NCBI GenBank assembly: GCA_049840395.1
Contig: JASGLD010000008.1
Location: forward strand, 124,001-188,000
Reading direction: 5' to 3'
From: CAILZL01 sp049840395
GTDB taxonomy: Bacteria > Pseudomonadota > Gammaproteobacteria > Steroidobacterales > Steroidobacteraceae
Length of the DNA: 64,000 nt
Part shown: piece after piece, positions 1 to 8,057 of the stretch
How positions within the stretch are numbered: position 1 is the stretch's first letter
Layout: every line of letters begins with the position of its first letter
Position numbers and translations under genes: made by a program
Notes under the pieces: generated by a model
What the model saw: only the letters and a program-made list of their open reading frames with translations
What the model was told of the DNA's origin: nothing
Databases searched by the model: none

Positions 1-2241
1 GCCGGATTCATGAAACTGGATTATCCCGCCATTGAATCCGTAACGCGCATGACACCTTCCGCTTCGGCATTGCGAGCCGGCGCCATCGACGGCTCGGACC
101 GAGTGATGTGGAGCGATGCCAACCTCTTCACCGTACTGCCCATGCCGGTGATCGCCGGTAATTTGCAAACCGCGCTGGCTACGCCGGATAGCGTGGTGCT
201 GACACGCAGCATGGCTCGCAAATATTTTGGCAGCGATGTTCCGCTTGGCAAAGCGCTTGAGATCAACCCTGGCATGAGCAATCTGCCCAACCTGCCGGCG
301 GCCGAGGCACAGGCACTGGGTAGTTTTCACATCATGCGCGTGACGGCGGTTATTGAAGACCTGCCCAGCAACACACACTTGAATGCGCAGATATTTGCAG
401 CCGCCACAGCGGCGTTCTCCCCTATGCAACACTGGGATACCAGCGTCGGTAGTGCCGAAGTACTGGCTTATGTACGACTCAAGCCAGATGCCACTGCGAA
501 TGCCATCACGGACGATTTGAATAGTTTTGCCTCACGTCACTACGCCTCAAGTAACGGACGCACTCCAGGCTGGGCATTTGAATTGGTGCCGCTATCGAAA
601 GTACATCTACAACCTACCGTTGCCGGCGCGATGAAGCCTTCCGGCGATCTCACCATCATCATTGCAATTGCGATGATCGGCGTCTTGATCGTACTGATTG
701 CCACCATCAATTTCGTCACGCTGGTTACCGCTCGTGCCACACGGCGTGCATTGGAAGTCGGCGTACGCAAGGCAGTGGGCGCACGCCGCTTCGATCTGAC
801 CACTCAATTCATGGGTGAAACACTGATCTATGTGATCTTGTCGATGCTATGCGCATTAGCCTTGGCCGAGATAGCGCTGCCGTATGCCAACGCCTTCTTG
901 CAGCGCGAGCTGCAACTCAACTACTTACACGATTTGCCACTGATGGCGGCATTGATTGGCGCAACATTGATAGTAGGGCTGTTAGCCGGCGTCTATCCTT
1001 CGCTGGTGTTGTCGGCTTTCCGCCCGGCATCCGTTCTGAAAAATGTGGTGCGTGGCAGCAAGGCCGCCGGCGTGCGTCAGGCATTGGTGGTATTTCAATT
1101 CGCGGTCATCGTCGTCCTGGTCATTGTCACGCATACGCTGTACCGCCAGACGCGTTTTGCTCTTCACGACAGTCTGGCAATCGATACCGATCAAGTGCTG
1201 TCGATATACACGCCCTGCAGCGATAGCTTCAAACAACAGGTGCAGGCGCTACCGGGCGTTAAGGCGGTTGCCTGCACTTCATCGATGGCGCTCAATGGCC
1301 GACCAACACCAACCCTAGTCAGTCTCACCGATGGCTCACAACGCACTACGCAAGGCGCACCGGTGGATGTCGGCTTTCTGGAGCTGCAAGGCTTGCAACC
1401 GGTGGCGGGGCGATTCTTCGACCGTACGCATGGCATCGACCTGGTGTTACAGACTGCGTCATCAAAGGATGAAGCGCAGCCCAGTGTGATCATCAATCAA
1501 CGTGCCGTGCAGGCGCTGGGTTACGCGTCGGCACAGGCTGCCATCGGTCAAAACGTTAATTGGGGCCGCTACGACCCATCGCTGCCACGCAATGCACAAC
1601 CACCGCTGCGGGTCTCGCAGATCGTAGGCGTGGTGCAAGACTTTACGCTGGGTTCAATTCGCACGCCGATGGAACCCACGCTCTACTACGTCGATCCCAA
1701 GGTCATGTTGTTCACTGCGGTGAAACTCAATGGCCGCGATGTAACCGGCACACTGGCCGCCATCGATAAATTGCTGAAGCGCATTGCGCCGGATAACCCC
1801 ATCCAGCGCACTTTCGAAACTCAAACTCTGCAGAACCTATACATTGATGTGACCACGCAGAGCACGGTGATAGCCGTATGCGCCAGCCTGGCCGTATCTA
1901 TCGGCTGTCTTGGCTTATTCGGCCTCGCTGCATTCACCGCCGAACGCCGTACCAAGGAAATCGGCATTCGCAAGGCATTGGGCGCCGGTACGCGTGAGGT
2001 GTTGCGCTTACTGATCTGGCAATTCACCAAGCCGGTTGTATGGGCGACCTTGCTTGCCTGGCCGGTTGCAGCCGTTTTGGCGAACCGCTGGTTACAAGGC
2101 TTTGCGTATCACATTGCCTTGAGTCCCTGGCTGTTTGTCAGTGCCGCCATGTTGGCGTTGCTGATCGCACTGCTGACGGTGAGCACGCATTGCTACCAAG
2201 TAGCGCGCGCCAGGCCGGTAACGGCGCTACGTTACGAATAG
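1..2241 (+). CDS. ABC transporter permease, MacB/FtsX type (5' end missing)
   Basis: The reading frame is open to the first base of the window, so the first in-frame ATG (position 10) is probably internal and perhaps 70-100 N-terminal residues lie outside. What remains has the layout of the large two-module ABC permeases: a periplasmic MacB-type domain (about residues 1-205), a first FtsX membrane unit with three hydrophobic helices (about 210-345, including the 'RRALEVGVRKAVGARR' coupling segment), a second periplasmic domain, and a second FtsX unit at the C-terminus (about 625-743, with 'ERRTKEIGIRKALGAG'). Family members work with a LolD/MacB-like ATPase in peptide, lipoprotein or macrolide export. 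No ATPase is visible here; it would be upstream. The substrate cannot be assigned. Confidence 0.85.
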   Translation, partial: AGFMKLDYPAIESVTRMTPSASALRAGAIDGSDRVMWSDANLFTVLPMPVIAGNLQTALATPDSVVLTRSMARKYFGSDVPLGKALEINPGMSNLPNLPAAEAQALGSFHIMRVTAVIEDLPSNTHLNAQIFAAATAAFSPMQHWDTSVGSAEVLAYVRLKPDATANAITDDLNSFASRHYASSNGRTPGWAFELVPLSKVHLQPTVAGAMKPSGDLTIIIAIAMIGVLIVLIATINFVTLVTARATRRALEVGVRKAVGARRFDLTTQFMGETLIYVILSMLCALALAEIALPYANAFLQRELQLNYLHDLPLMAALIGATLIVGLLAGVYPSLVLSAFRPASVLKNVVRGSKAAGVRQALVVFQFAVIVVLVIVTHTLYRQTRFALHDSLAIDTDQVLSIYTPCSDSFKQQVQALPGVKAVACTSSMALNGRPTPTLVSLTDGSQRTTQGAPVDVGFLELQGLQPVAGRFFDRTHGIDLVLQTASSKDEAQPSVIINQRAVQALGYASAQAAIGQNVNWGRYDPSLPRNAQPPLRVSQIVGVVQDFTLGSIRTPMEPTLYYVDPKVMLFTAVKLNGRDVTGTLAAIDKLLKRIAPDNPIQRTFETQTLQNLYIDVTTQSTVIAVCASLAVSIGCLGLFGLAAFTAERRTKEIGIRKALGAGTREVLRLLIWQFTKPVVWATLLAWPVAAVLANRWLQGFAYHIALSPWLFVSAAMLALLIALLTVSTHCYQVARARPVTALRYE

Positions 2242-2256
2242 TCTGCAATTAAATAA

Positions 2257-2648
<392 letters not shown>

Positions 2649-2732
2649 GCGCGCATGGTGAGGGCATCGAATCGCTGTTGCAAGCAAAGATTTCGGTTCG
2701 TTCGGCAACCAACCGGCGATGGCGATTGGGCG

Positions 2733-3617
2733 CTATTTTCCTTTCAGACTGATCGCCCTTTCATACAGTTGCGCGCGTTCAACTCCGGTTATTTTTGCGG
2801 CCACCTTGGCGGCCTGCGATGCTGGTAACTCTTCGAGCAAGGCACTGAGCAATTGTTCGGCATCCAGAGTCGTGGCCATGCCTTCAACTGCGGACGCGCC
2901 CTCCACCACAAACACCAATTCACCGCGCGATAGATCGGCATCCTCTGCAGCACGTGCCGCCAGAGTTGCCAGATCGCCGTAGTAACTGGTTTCGTGCAGC
3001 TTGGTAAGTTCGCGACAGATGGCGATGCGACGTGTACCACCCAACACTGTCACCATGTCTTCCAGCGTTTCGCGACAGCGATGCGGCGCTTCGTAGAACA
3101 CCAGCGTGCGCTCTTCGCGCAGCAGCTCTCTTAAACGCTCACGACGCTTATTGGGCTTGGCGGCAAGAAAACCTTCAAAGGCAAATCGTCCGGTAGGCAA
3201 ACCGGCTACCGACAACGCAGCGATGGCGGCGCAGGCGCCGGGAATGGGCACGACGCGAATGCCCTGTTGCGTCAATTCGTTTACCAAGTTGTAGCCTGGG
3301 TCGCTGATCAGCGGCGTGCCGGCGTCGGAGATCAGTGCCACATCCAGGCCCTGCTTGAGACGCGCCAGCAATTCATCGGTGCGATGCACTTCATTGTGTT
3401 CATGCAGCGACAGCATGGGCGTGTGGCAACCCAGTACTTGCAATAGCTTGCCGCTGTGCCGCGTGTCTTCGGCGGCGATCAATTCCACGCTGGACAATAT
3501 CTGGCGTGCGCGCGCACTGAGATCCTCAAGATTACCAATGGGCGTCGCCACCACATACAGGGTTCCGGCCCCCTTGGCGGCTTGCGATACAGCTGGCGAA
3601 GGAGCATCCAGAATCAA
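2733..3617 (-). CDS. rsmI: 16S rRNA (cytidine1402-2'-O)-methyltransferase RsmI
   Basis: A 294-residue SAM-dependent methyltransferase of the tetrapyrrole-methylase fold. It carries the family's N-terminal 'GTLYVVATPIGNLEDLSARA' stretch, 'AAEDTRHSGKLL', the glycine-rich 'ALISDAGTPLISDPG' loop and 'FYEAPHRCRETL'. The enzyme 2'-O-methylates C1402 of 16S rRNA in the decoding centre. The gene is divergent from lpoA with about 85 bases between the two starts and is followed on the same strand by rnpB, the conserved rnpB-rsmI-lpoA-yraN neighbourhood. Length is normal for the family (about 285-295). The first ATG of the frame precedes the conserved core by about 18 residues and is accepted as the start. 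Confidence 0.95.
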   Translation of the reverse strand: MILDAPSPAVSQAAKGAGTLYVVATPIGNLEDLSARARQILSSVELIAAEDTRHSGKLLQVLGCHTPMLSLHEHNEVHRTDELLARLKQGLDVALISDAGTPLISDPGYNLVNELTQQGIRVVPIPGACAAIAALSVAGLPTGRFAFEGFLAAKPNKRRERLRELLREERTLVFYEAPHRCRETLEDMVTVLGGTRRIAICRELTKLHETSYYGDLATLAARAAEDADLSRGELVFVVEGASAVEGMATTLDAEQLLSALLEELPASQAAKVAAKITGVERAQLYERAISLKGK

Positions 3618-3703
3618 GCTAAATCTCCGTAGAATGAGTAAATTTTCGACAAAGTGGGCGCTGCGGACTTGCGGCGCGTCATGCTGCGGGGGAAGCTAGC
3701 AAC

Positions 3704-5587
3704 ATGCAAGCACAGATGACCAATAGATGGGCGGCATGCGCCGCGGCACTGACACTGGTGTTGACCGGTAGCAGCCCACTTAACAGTTGGGCAGGCACTA
3801 ACACCAGCACCGTGTCACAGGCCAATGTCGCACGTCTCGCCAACGAGGCCGATCAGCTGGCGACACAGGGCAAGTACGCCGATGCAGCGGCGCGCTTTGA
3901 AGCTCTGGCTGCGCAGAGCAACAATGCCGAGCGCGACCATTTCATCCTTAAGGCTGCACGTAATGCACAACTGGCCGGCAACGATGCCAAGACACAGGGC
4001 CTGTTGAATCTGGCCGGCAAGAATCTCAATGCTGCGGACAGCGCATTGCGAGCGGTCATCAGTGCCACACTGGCATTGCGCACGGAACAGCCCGCGCTGG
4101 CCATCACACAGCTCGATCAGGTGCCGCTGCCCCTGCCCGAAGATCTGGCGCCGGAAATTCTGACCTTGCGCGTACAGGCATTGTTTGCCGCAGGCCGTAC
4201 CGTAGTTGCAGTGAACACAGCCGTAGAGCGCGAACGCACACTGAAAACCGATATTGATTTAGCGCAGAACCGGCAATTGATCTGGAACAATTTGAAACAG
4301 GCAGCAACGGCCGGCCGTGACTTAACGCCACCCGCAGGCGCCAGTCGCACCACAGCAGGTTGGCTGGAACTGGCCAAGCTGTACACCACCACGCAACGCG
4401 ATCCCTTTGCATTGACGCGCGGCCTCACCGATTGGCGCGGACGTTATCCCGGCCATCCCGGTGGCGACATGATCGCGCCCACCACCAGCACCGCGATCGT
4501 AACGAATCGGACCGGCGAAGATCGCATCGCCTTATTGCTGCCGCTGACTGGACGACAACAAGCCGCCGGCATTGCTGTTCGCGATGGCTTCATTGCCGCA
4601 ACGTTGCTGGTCAGCGCCGCCACCCGTCCCAATGTACAGATCTTCGATACCAACGCCATGACTGCAGTCGAGGCCTATCAGCGTGCCACTCAAGCCGGCG
4701 CCAGCATCGTAGTGGGTCCGCTACTGAAAGAAGATGTGGACGCGCTGTCGGCAGTACCGCAATTGAGCGTGATGACGCTGGCGTTGAATGCGCTCAGCAG
4801 CACACGCACACCACCCGCATTGATGTTCCAGTTCTCGCTCGATCCTGAAGAAGAAGCTCGCCAGGCAGCGCAGCGGGCGCGCAGCGAAGGCCGCACCCGC
4901 GCCATTGTCCTGGCGCCCAACAACGAATGGGGCCAGCGAGTAAGGAATGCCTTTACCGCCGAGCTGAGTGCCGAAGGCGGCACCCTGGTGGAACAACGCA
5001 GTTACGATCCGGCGGCCAAGGACTATGTGGCGCTTACACGGCAATTGCTGGGCTCAAAAACGGTGGCAAAACCGCTGGATGATGCGCTGGGCAACAAGCG
5101 GACGACCATCGAAATACGCAGCGACTTCGATTACATCTTCCTGGCTGCGCAGACCGCACAGGCCAAACAACTGCGCCCCGCACTACGATTTGTGATGCCG
5201 GATAACAGCATTCCCATTTACGCCACCTCGGATGCTTATGAACCCGAAAGCACTGGCAACACCGATCTGGATGGGCTGCGTTTCATGGACATGCCCTGGG
5301 TCATCAATCGTGACGTGGACACCGAGTCTCTGCACGACAACATGAATCGCGTGTGGGGCAGCAACCTGCGCAGCCGCAGCCGTCTGTATGCCTTTGGTGT
5401 AGATGCTTATAAGTTGGTTAATTGGTTGAAGTCGCCGCAACCGCAACTGGCCTCACCGTTGCGCGGCGCAACCGGGCTGCTGGCATTGGACACTGCGGGG
5501 CGCGTGCATCGACAATCGGATTGGGCGCAAATCGTCAACGGCAAGCCGCAACCCTTACCCGACAGCGTGAGCAGCACCACGCGCTAA
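3704..5587 (+). CDS. lpoA: LpoA/LppC family activator of penicillin-binding proteins
   Basis: A 627-residue homologue of LpoA, the outer-membrane lipoprotein that activates PBP1A. An N-terminal helical TPR-like half (about 35-240) is followed by a periplasmic-binding-protein-like half (about 265-600) with 'IALLLPLTGRQQAAG', 'GASIVVGPLLKEDV' and 'DGLRFMDMPWV'. It precedes yraN by 3 bases, as in E. coli (yraM-yraN). Oddly, the leader (about residues 5-30, hydrophobic then 'NSWAG') has no cysteine in a lipobox position; where a lipobox would end it reads 'LTGSS'. It looks like a signal-peptidase-I substrate, so outer-membrane anchoring is not supported. A GGGG run about ten bases upstream supports ATG 3704; ATG 3716 is an alternative that keeps the leader. 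Confidence 0.9.
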   Translation: MQAQMTNRWAACAAALTLVLTGSSPLNSWAGTNTSTVSQANVARLANEADQLATQGKYADAAARFEALAAQSNNAERDHFILKAARNAQLAGNDAKTQGLLNLAGKNLNAADSALRAVISATLALRTEQPALAITQLDQVPLPLPEDLAPEILTLRVQALFAAGRTVVAVNTAVERERTLKTDIDLAQNRQLIWNNLKQAATAGRDLTPPAGASRTTAGWLELAKLYTTTQRDPFALTRGLTDWRGRYPGHPGGDMIAPTTSTAIVTNRTGEDRIALLLPLTGRQQAAGIAVRDGFIAATLLVSAATRPNVQIFDTNAMTAVEAYQRATQAGASIVVGPLLKEDVDALSAVPQLSVMTLALNALSSTRTPPALMFQFSLDPEEEARQAAQRARSEGRTRAIVLAPNNEWGQRVRNAFTAELSAEGGTLVEQRSYDPAAKDYVALTRQLLGSKTVAKPLDDALGNKRTTIEIRSDFDYIFLAAQTAQAKQLRPALRFVMPDNSIPIYATSDAYEPESTGNTDLDGLRFMDMPWVINRDVDTESLHDNMNRVWGSNLRSRSRLYAFGVDAYKLVNWLKSPQPQLASPLRGATGLLALDTAGRVHRQSDWAQIVNGKPQPLPDSVSSTTR

Positions 5588-5590
5588 ACA

Positions 5591-5965
5591 ATGGAGCCGA
5601 CCTATCGCAAGGAAGCGGGAGAACGCGGCGAACAACTGGCGCTAAGTTATCTACAAGCTGCAGGATTGAAACTGCTGAAGCGCAATTTTCGTTGCGCCGG
5701 CGGTGAGATCGATTTGGTGATGACCGACGGTCGCATCCTGATGTTGGTTGAGGTGCGCTTTCGCAGCAGTCGCAGCTTCGGTGGCGCTGCAGCTTCAGTG
5801 GATGCCGGCAAACAACAGCGCTTGACGCGTGCGGCGCAGTATCTGCTGCAAAGACACCCCGCCTATCAACTGCTACAGGCACGTTTCGATCTGGTGGCCA
5901 TCGACGGCAGCGGCAACACGCCGCACATAGAATGGATCAAGGATGCGTTTCGTGTAGGGGCGTGA
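5591..5965 (+). CDS. yraN: YraN/UPF0102 family nuclease-fold protein
   Basis: A 124-residue member of the YraN family, which has a restriction-endonuclease-like fold but no settled biochemical role. The family motif is clear: 'EQLALSYLQAAGLKLLKRNF', then 'GGEIDLVMTDG' and 'LVEVRFR' (E-x-D...E-x-R/K, the putative nuclease residues), about residues 12-56. It starts 3 bases after the lpoA stop and is almost certainly translated from the same message. Its stop codon lies inside the left arm of a palindromic repeat (5954-6019) shared with the convergent sspB gene, so the last four codons derive from the repeat. Confidence 0.93.
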   Translation: MEPTYRKEAGERGEQLALSYLQAAGLKLLKRNFRCAGGEIDLVMTDGRILMLVEVRFRSSRSFGGAAASVDAGKQQRLTRAAQYLLQRHPAYQLLQARFDLVAIDGSGNTPHIEWIKDAFRVGA

Positions 5966-6019
5966 TTCATCACGCCCTCTTTGTGAAGGCCAGACGGGCG
6001 CGATGAATCGCGCCCCTAC
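5954..6019. repeat. GTAG-headed REP pair (REPIN), copy A
   Basis: Two short palindromes in inverse orientation are bounded by GTAGGGGCG on the left and CGCCCCTAC on the right. The left arm has a stem of GGCGTGAT / ATCACGCC; the right arm has GGGCGCGAT / ATCGCGCCC, with about 17 bases between them. The same head and stem recur at 32250, 33865, 35195 and, in eroded form, 41494. The element supplies the TGA of yraN (5963-5965) and the TAG of sspB (6016-6018). Confidence 0.85.
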
Positions 6020-6459
6020 TTGACTACTTTTAGCTGCGGCCGAGTTTTTACCGGCTTGGCTGAGCCTTCCGATGAAGCAGCGCCACCCGTTTCCGGTGCA
6101 GTATCCGGCGGCGTAGGATGTGGCGCATCTTCATCGCTGAAAATCATGCCCTGCCCGGTTTCACGCGCGTAAATACCCAAGACGGCATGAATGGGCACCA
6201 GCACATGATGCGTCTGACCGCTGAAACGCGCGTTGAACTCGACACGCTCATTGCCCAGCGTCAAACCATTGGTGGCGTGATAACTGATGTTCAAAACAAT
6301 CTTGCCGTCTTGCACGAACTGGCGTGGCACTTCAACGCCATTGGCAGTCGCATCCACCACTAGGTGCGGTGTCTGTTGATTGTCGGTCATCCATTCATGC
6401 ATGGCTCGCAACAGATAGGGGCGTCGCGAACTCACCACCGGCATCTTGGCATCGGTCAT
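6016..6459 (-). CDS. sspB: SspB, ClpXP protease specificity-enhancing factor
   Basis: A 147-residue SspB homologue. This adaptor binds the SsrA tag of stalled-ribosome products and delivers them to ClpXP. The substrate-binding domain occupies about residues 8-110 ('RRPYLLRAMHEWMTDNQQTP', 'VVDATANGVEVP', 'LNISYHATNGL'). A proline- and acid-rich linker follows, ending in 'RPQLKVVK', which matches the C-terminal ClpX-tethering tail of E. coli SspB. The start at 6459 overlaps the sspA stop by four bases (ATGA), the usual sspA-sspB arrangement. A longer upstream extension of the same frame would only translate sspA in another frame and is rejected. The final TAG comes from a REP element. Confidence 0.94.
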   Translation of the reverse strand: MTDAKMPVVSSRRPYLLRAMHEWMTDNQQTPHLVVDATANGVEVPRQFVQDGKIVLNISYHATNGLTLGNERVEFNARFSGQTHHVLVPIHAVLGIYARETGQGMIFSDEDAPHPTPPDTAPETGGAASSEGSAKPVKTRPQLKVVK

Positions 6460-7061
6460 ACGCGCAGTGCTCGCTCGGCCCAGGACAGACTGCGGCGAAA
6501 TGCCGGGCGCATGAACACGCGACGTTCGTACTGCAGGATGGCGTCGGCCTGCGATGAAGCCAGCTTGATGCCCCAGCTCGGCAAGCGCCACAGCACCGGC
6601 GCAATGGTCGCGTCGACCAGCGTCAGCTCTGTCGATTGAAAGTAGGGTTGGCTGCGGAACACTTCGGCATTCGCCATGATCACATCATGCAAGGTCTTGC
6701 GCGCTTCTTCGGAACGCTTGCGATCGGCGATCTGCTCGATATCGGCTACCAACGAATACCAATCGCGCTCCAGGCGATACATGGTCAGCTTGAAACGTGC
6801 GCGGGTAATCGGATCAACCGGCATCAAGGGCGGATGCGGATAACGTTCGTCCAGATACTCGATGATGATGCGCGAGTCGTACAGAACCAGATCGCGCTCC
6901 ACCATGGTGGGCAGGCTTTGATAGGGATTGAGATCCAGCAGATCTTCGGGCAAGGAGCGGCCGTCGACATCGACGATATCGATGCTGACATCCTTCTCGG
7001 CAAGCACGAAGCGCGCGCGATGGCTCCAGATGTCTTTGGGACTGGAGAACAGCGTCATCAT
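6456..7061 (-). CDS. sspA: Stringent starvation protein A (GST-fold RNA polymerase-associated protein)
   Basis: A 201-residue SspA homologue with an N-terminal thioredoxin-like domain ('LFSSPKDIWSHRARFVLAEK', 'LNPYQSLPTMVERDLVLYDS') and a C-terminal all-helical GST domain. SspA binds the RNA polymerase-sigma70 complex and modulates transcription during starvation; it lacks GST catalytic activity. It overlaps sspB by four bases. Two consecutive ATGs (7061, 7058) follow an AAGGG at suitable distance. It lies downstream of petC on the same strand, the order found in Pseudomonas and many other gammaproteobacteria, with about 220 bases in between. Confidence 0.94.
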   Translation of the reverse strand: MMTLFSSPKDIWSHRARFVLAEKDVSIDIVDVDGRSLPEDLLDLNPYQSLPTMVERDLVLYDSRIIIEYLDERYPHPPLMPVDPITRARFKLTMYRLERDWYSLVADIEQIADRKRSEEARKTLHDVIMANAEVFRSQPYFQSTELTLVDATIAPVLWRLPSWGIKLASSQADAILQYERRVFMRPAFRRSLSWAERALRV

Positions 7062-7222
7062 GGGCAGCGCCCTTTAAGAAAAGTCTGATTCAATATTCCG
7101 TCCGCGTCGGGCACGCACTCTGACAGTTCATTGCCTGCAACATCGCGCGCTTCTATGGATAAACCATTCACGGCAGCCACAAGTTCAGGGCTAACGGAAT
7201 AAATCGGGATTTCCTTAAGCAT
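7058..7222 (-). CDS. Possible small protein upstream of sspA
   Basis: An ATG-initiated frame of 54 codons begins at 7222 and ends in a TGA that overlaps the tandem sspA start codons (ATGATGA), a geometry typical of translational coupling. The product would begin MLKEIPIYSVSPELVAAV and end in FLKGRCP. I recognise no family, and there is no convincing Shine-Dalgarno sequence before the ATG. It could be a leader peptide, a real small gene or chance. The space would otherwise be empty apart from the hairpin behind petC. Confidence 0.25.
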   Translation of the reverse strand: MLKEIPIYSVSPELVAAVNGLSIEARDVAGNELSECVPDADGILNQTFLKGRCP

Positions 7223-7246
7223 AAGTTGATGGGCTCAACCTGCTTC

Positions 7247-7274
7247 GCGTTGCCCGGCAGAGACCGGGCAACGC
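7247..7274 (-). terminator. Perfect 11-bp hairpin behind petABC
   Basis: GCGTTGCCCGG and its exact complement CCGGGCAACGC are separated by six bases, 12 bases beyond the petC stop codon. No T-run follows on either strand, so it may act as a weak or Rho-assisted terminator, or as an mRNA 3'-end stabiliser, between petABC and sspA. Confidence 0.45.
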
Positions 7275-7285
7275 GATGCCAAGGA

Positions 7286-8038
7286 TCACTTCACGTCTTT
7301 CCAGTATTCCTGTTTGAGCGCATAGGTCAGCAGGAACAGCACCAGCAGGAAGCCCAGCACGCGGAAGCCCAGTGCACGACGCTGCAATTGCACCGGCTCA
7401 CCGATGTAATCCAGGAAGTTCACGGTGTCGCGCACGAACTCGTCATACTCTTCCGGCGACAACTTGCCCTTGGTTTCCAGTTCCAGGCCTTTGAATTCCT
7501 TCTCGACATTGCCTTCCTTGGTGGTCACGCCTTCGTACACGGCCTTCTGCAAACCCTGCAGTTCCCACAGCACATGCGGCATGGCAGTGCTGGCCAAAAC
7601 CGTGTTGTTCATACCAGTAGGACGCGATGGATCGAGATAGAACGACTTCAAGAAGCTGTACAGATAGTCGGCGCTACGCGCACGTGCGATCAACGACAGA
7701 TCCGGCGGCGCCTTGCCGAACCACTGCGCTGCATCGGTCTCGGACATGGTGTTGGTCAAGGTATCGGTGAGCTTGCCGCCGGTGAAAATCAGATTCTGTT
7801 CGACTTGTTGGTCGGTCAGGCTCAGATCCACAGCCAGACGGTTGAAGCGCACATACTTGGCCGAGTGACAACCGGAGCAGTAGTTCACGAAGTTGCGCGC
7901 ACCGCGCTGCAATGACGCCTTGTTGCTGACGTCATTGTTGGCCTTCTCATAACCGCCTTCTTCGGAGGCCTGCACGGTGCCGGCCGCCAACAGGGTTGCC
8001 GCTACCACGGCCGCAAACATACGCACTGTCTTATTCAT
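7286..8038 (-). CDS. petC: Cytochrome c1 of the ubiquinol-cytochrome c reductase (bc1) complex
   Basis: A 250-residue cytochrome c1. A signal peptide ends at about residue 24 (TVQA|SEE), the haem-binding CSGCH is at residues 54-58, and a single C-terminal membrane anchor precedes the cytoplasmic tail 'LKQEYWKDVK'. It passes electrons from the Rieske protein to periplasmic cytochrome c. I chose ATG 8038 because the signal peptide begins there. A start ten codons upstream (8068) would overlap the petB stop and add residues before the leader. It is third in the petA-petB-petC operon, with the c1 protein separate rather than fused to cytochrome b. Confidence 0.95.
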   Translation of the reverse strand: MNKTVRMFAAVVAATLLAAGTVQASEEGGYEKANNDVSNKASLQRGARNFVNYCSGCHSAKYVRFNRLAVDLSLTDQQVEQNLIFTGGKLTDTLTNTMSETDAAQWFGKAPPDLSLIARARSADYLYSFLKSFYLDPSRPTGMNNTVLASTAMPHVLWELQGLQKAVYEGVTTKEGNVEKEFKGLELETKGKLSPEEYDEFVRDTVNFLDYIGEPVQLQRRALGFRVLGFLLVLFLLTYALKQEYWKDVK

Positions 8039-8057
8039 CTTTGTAATTGGCTCGATC

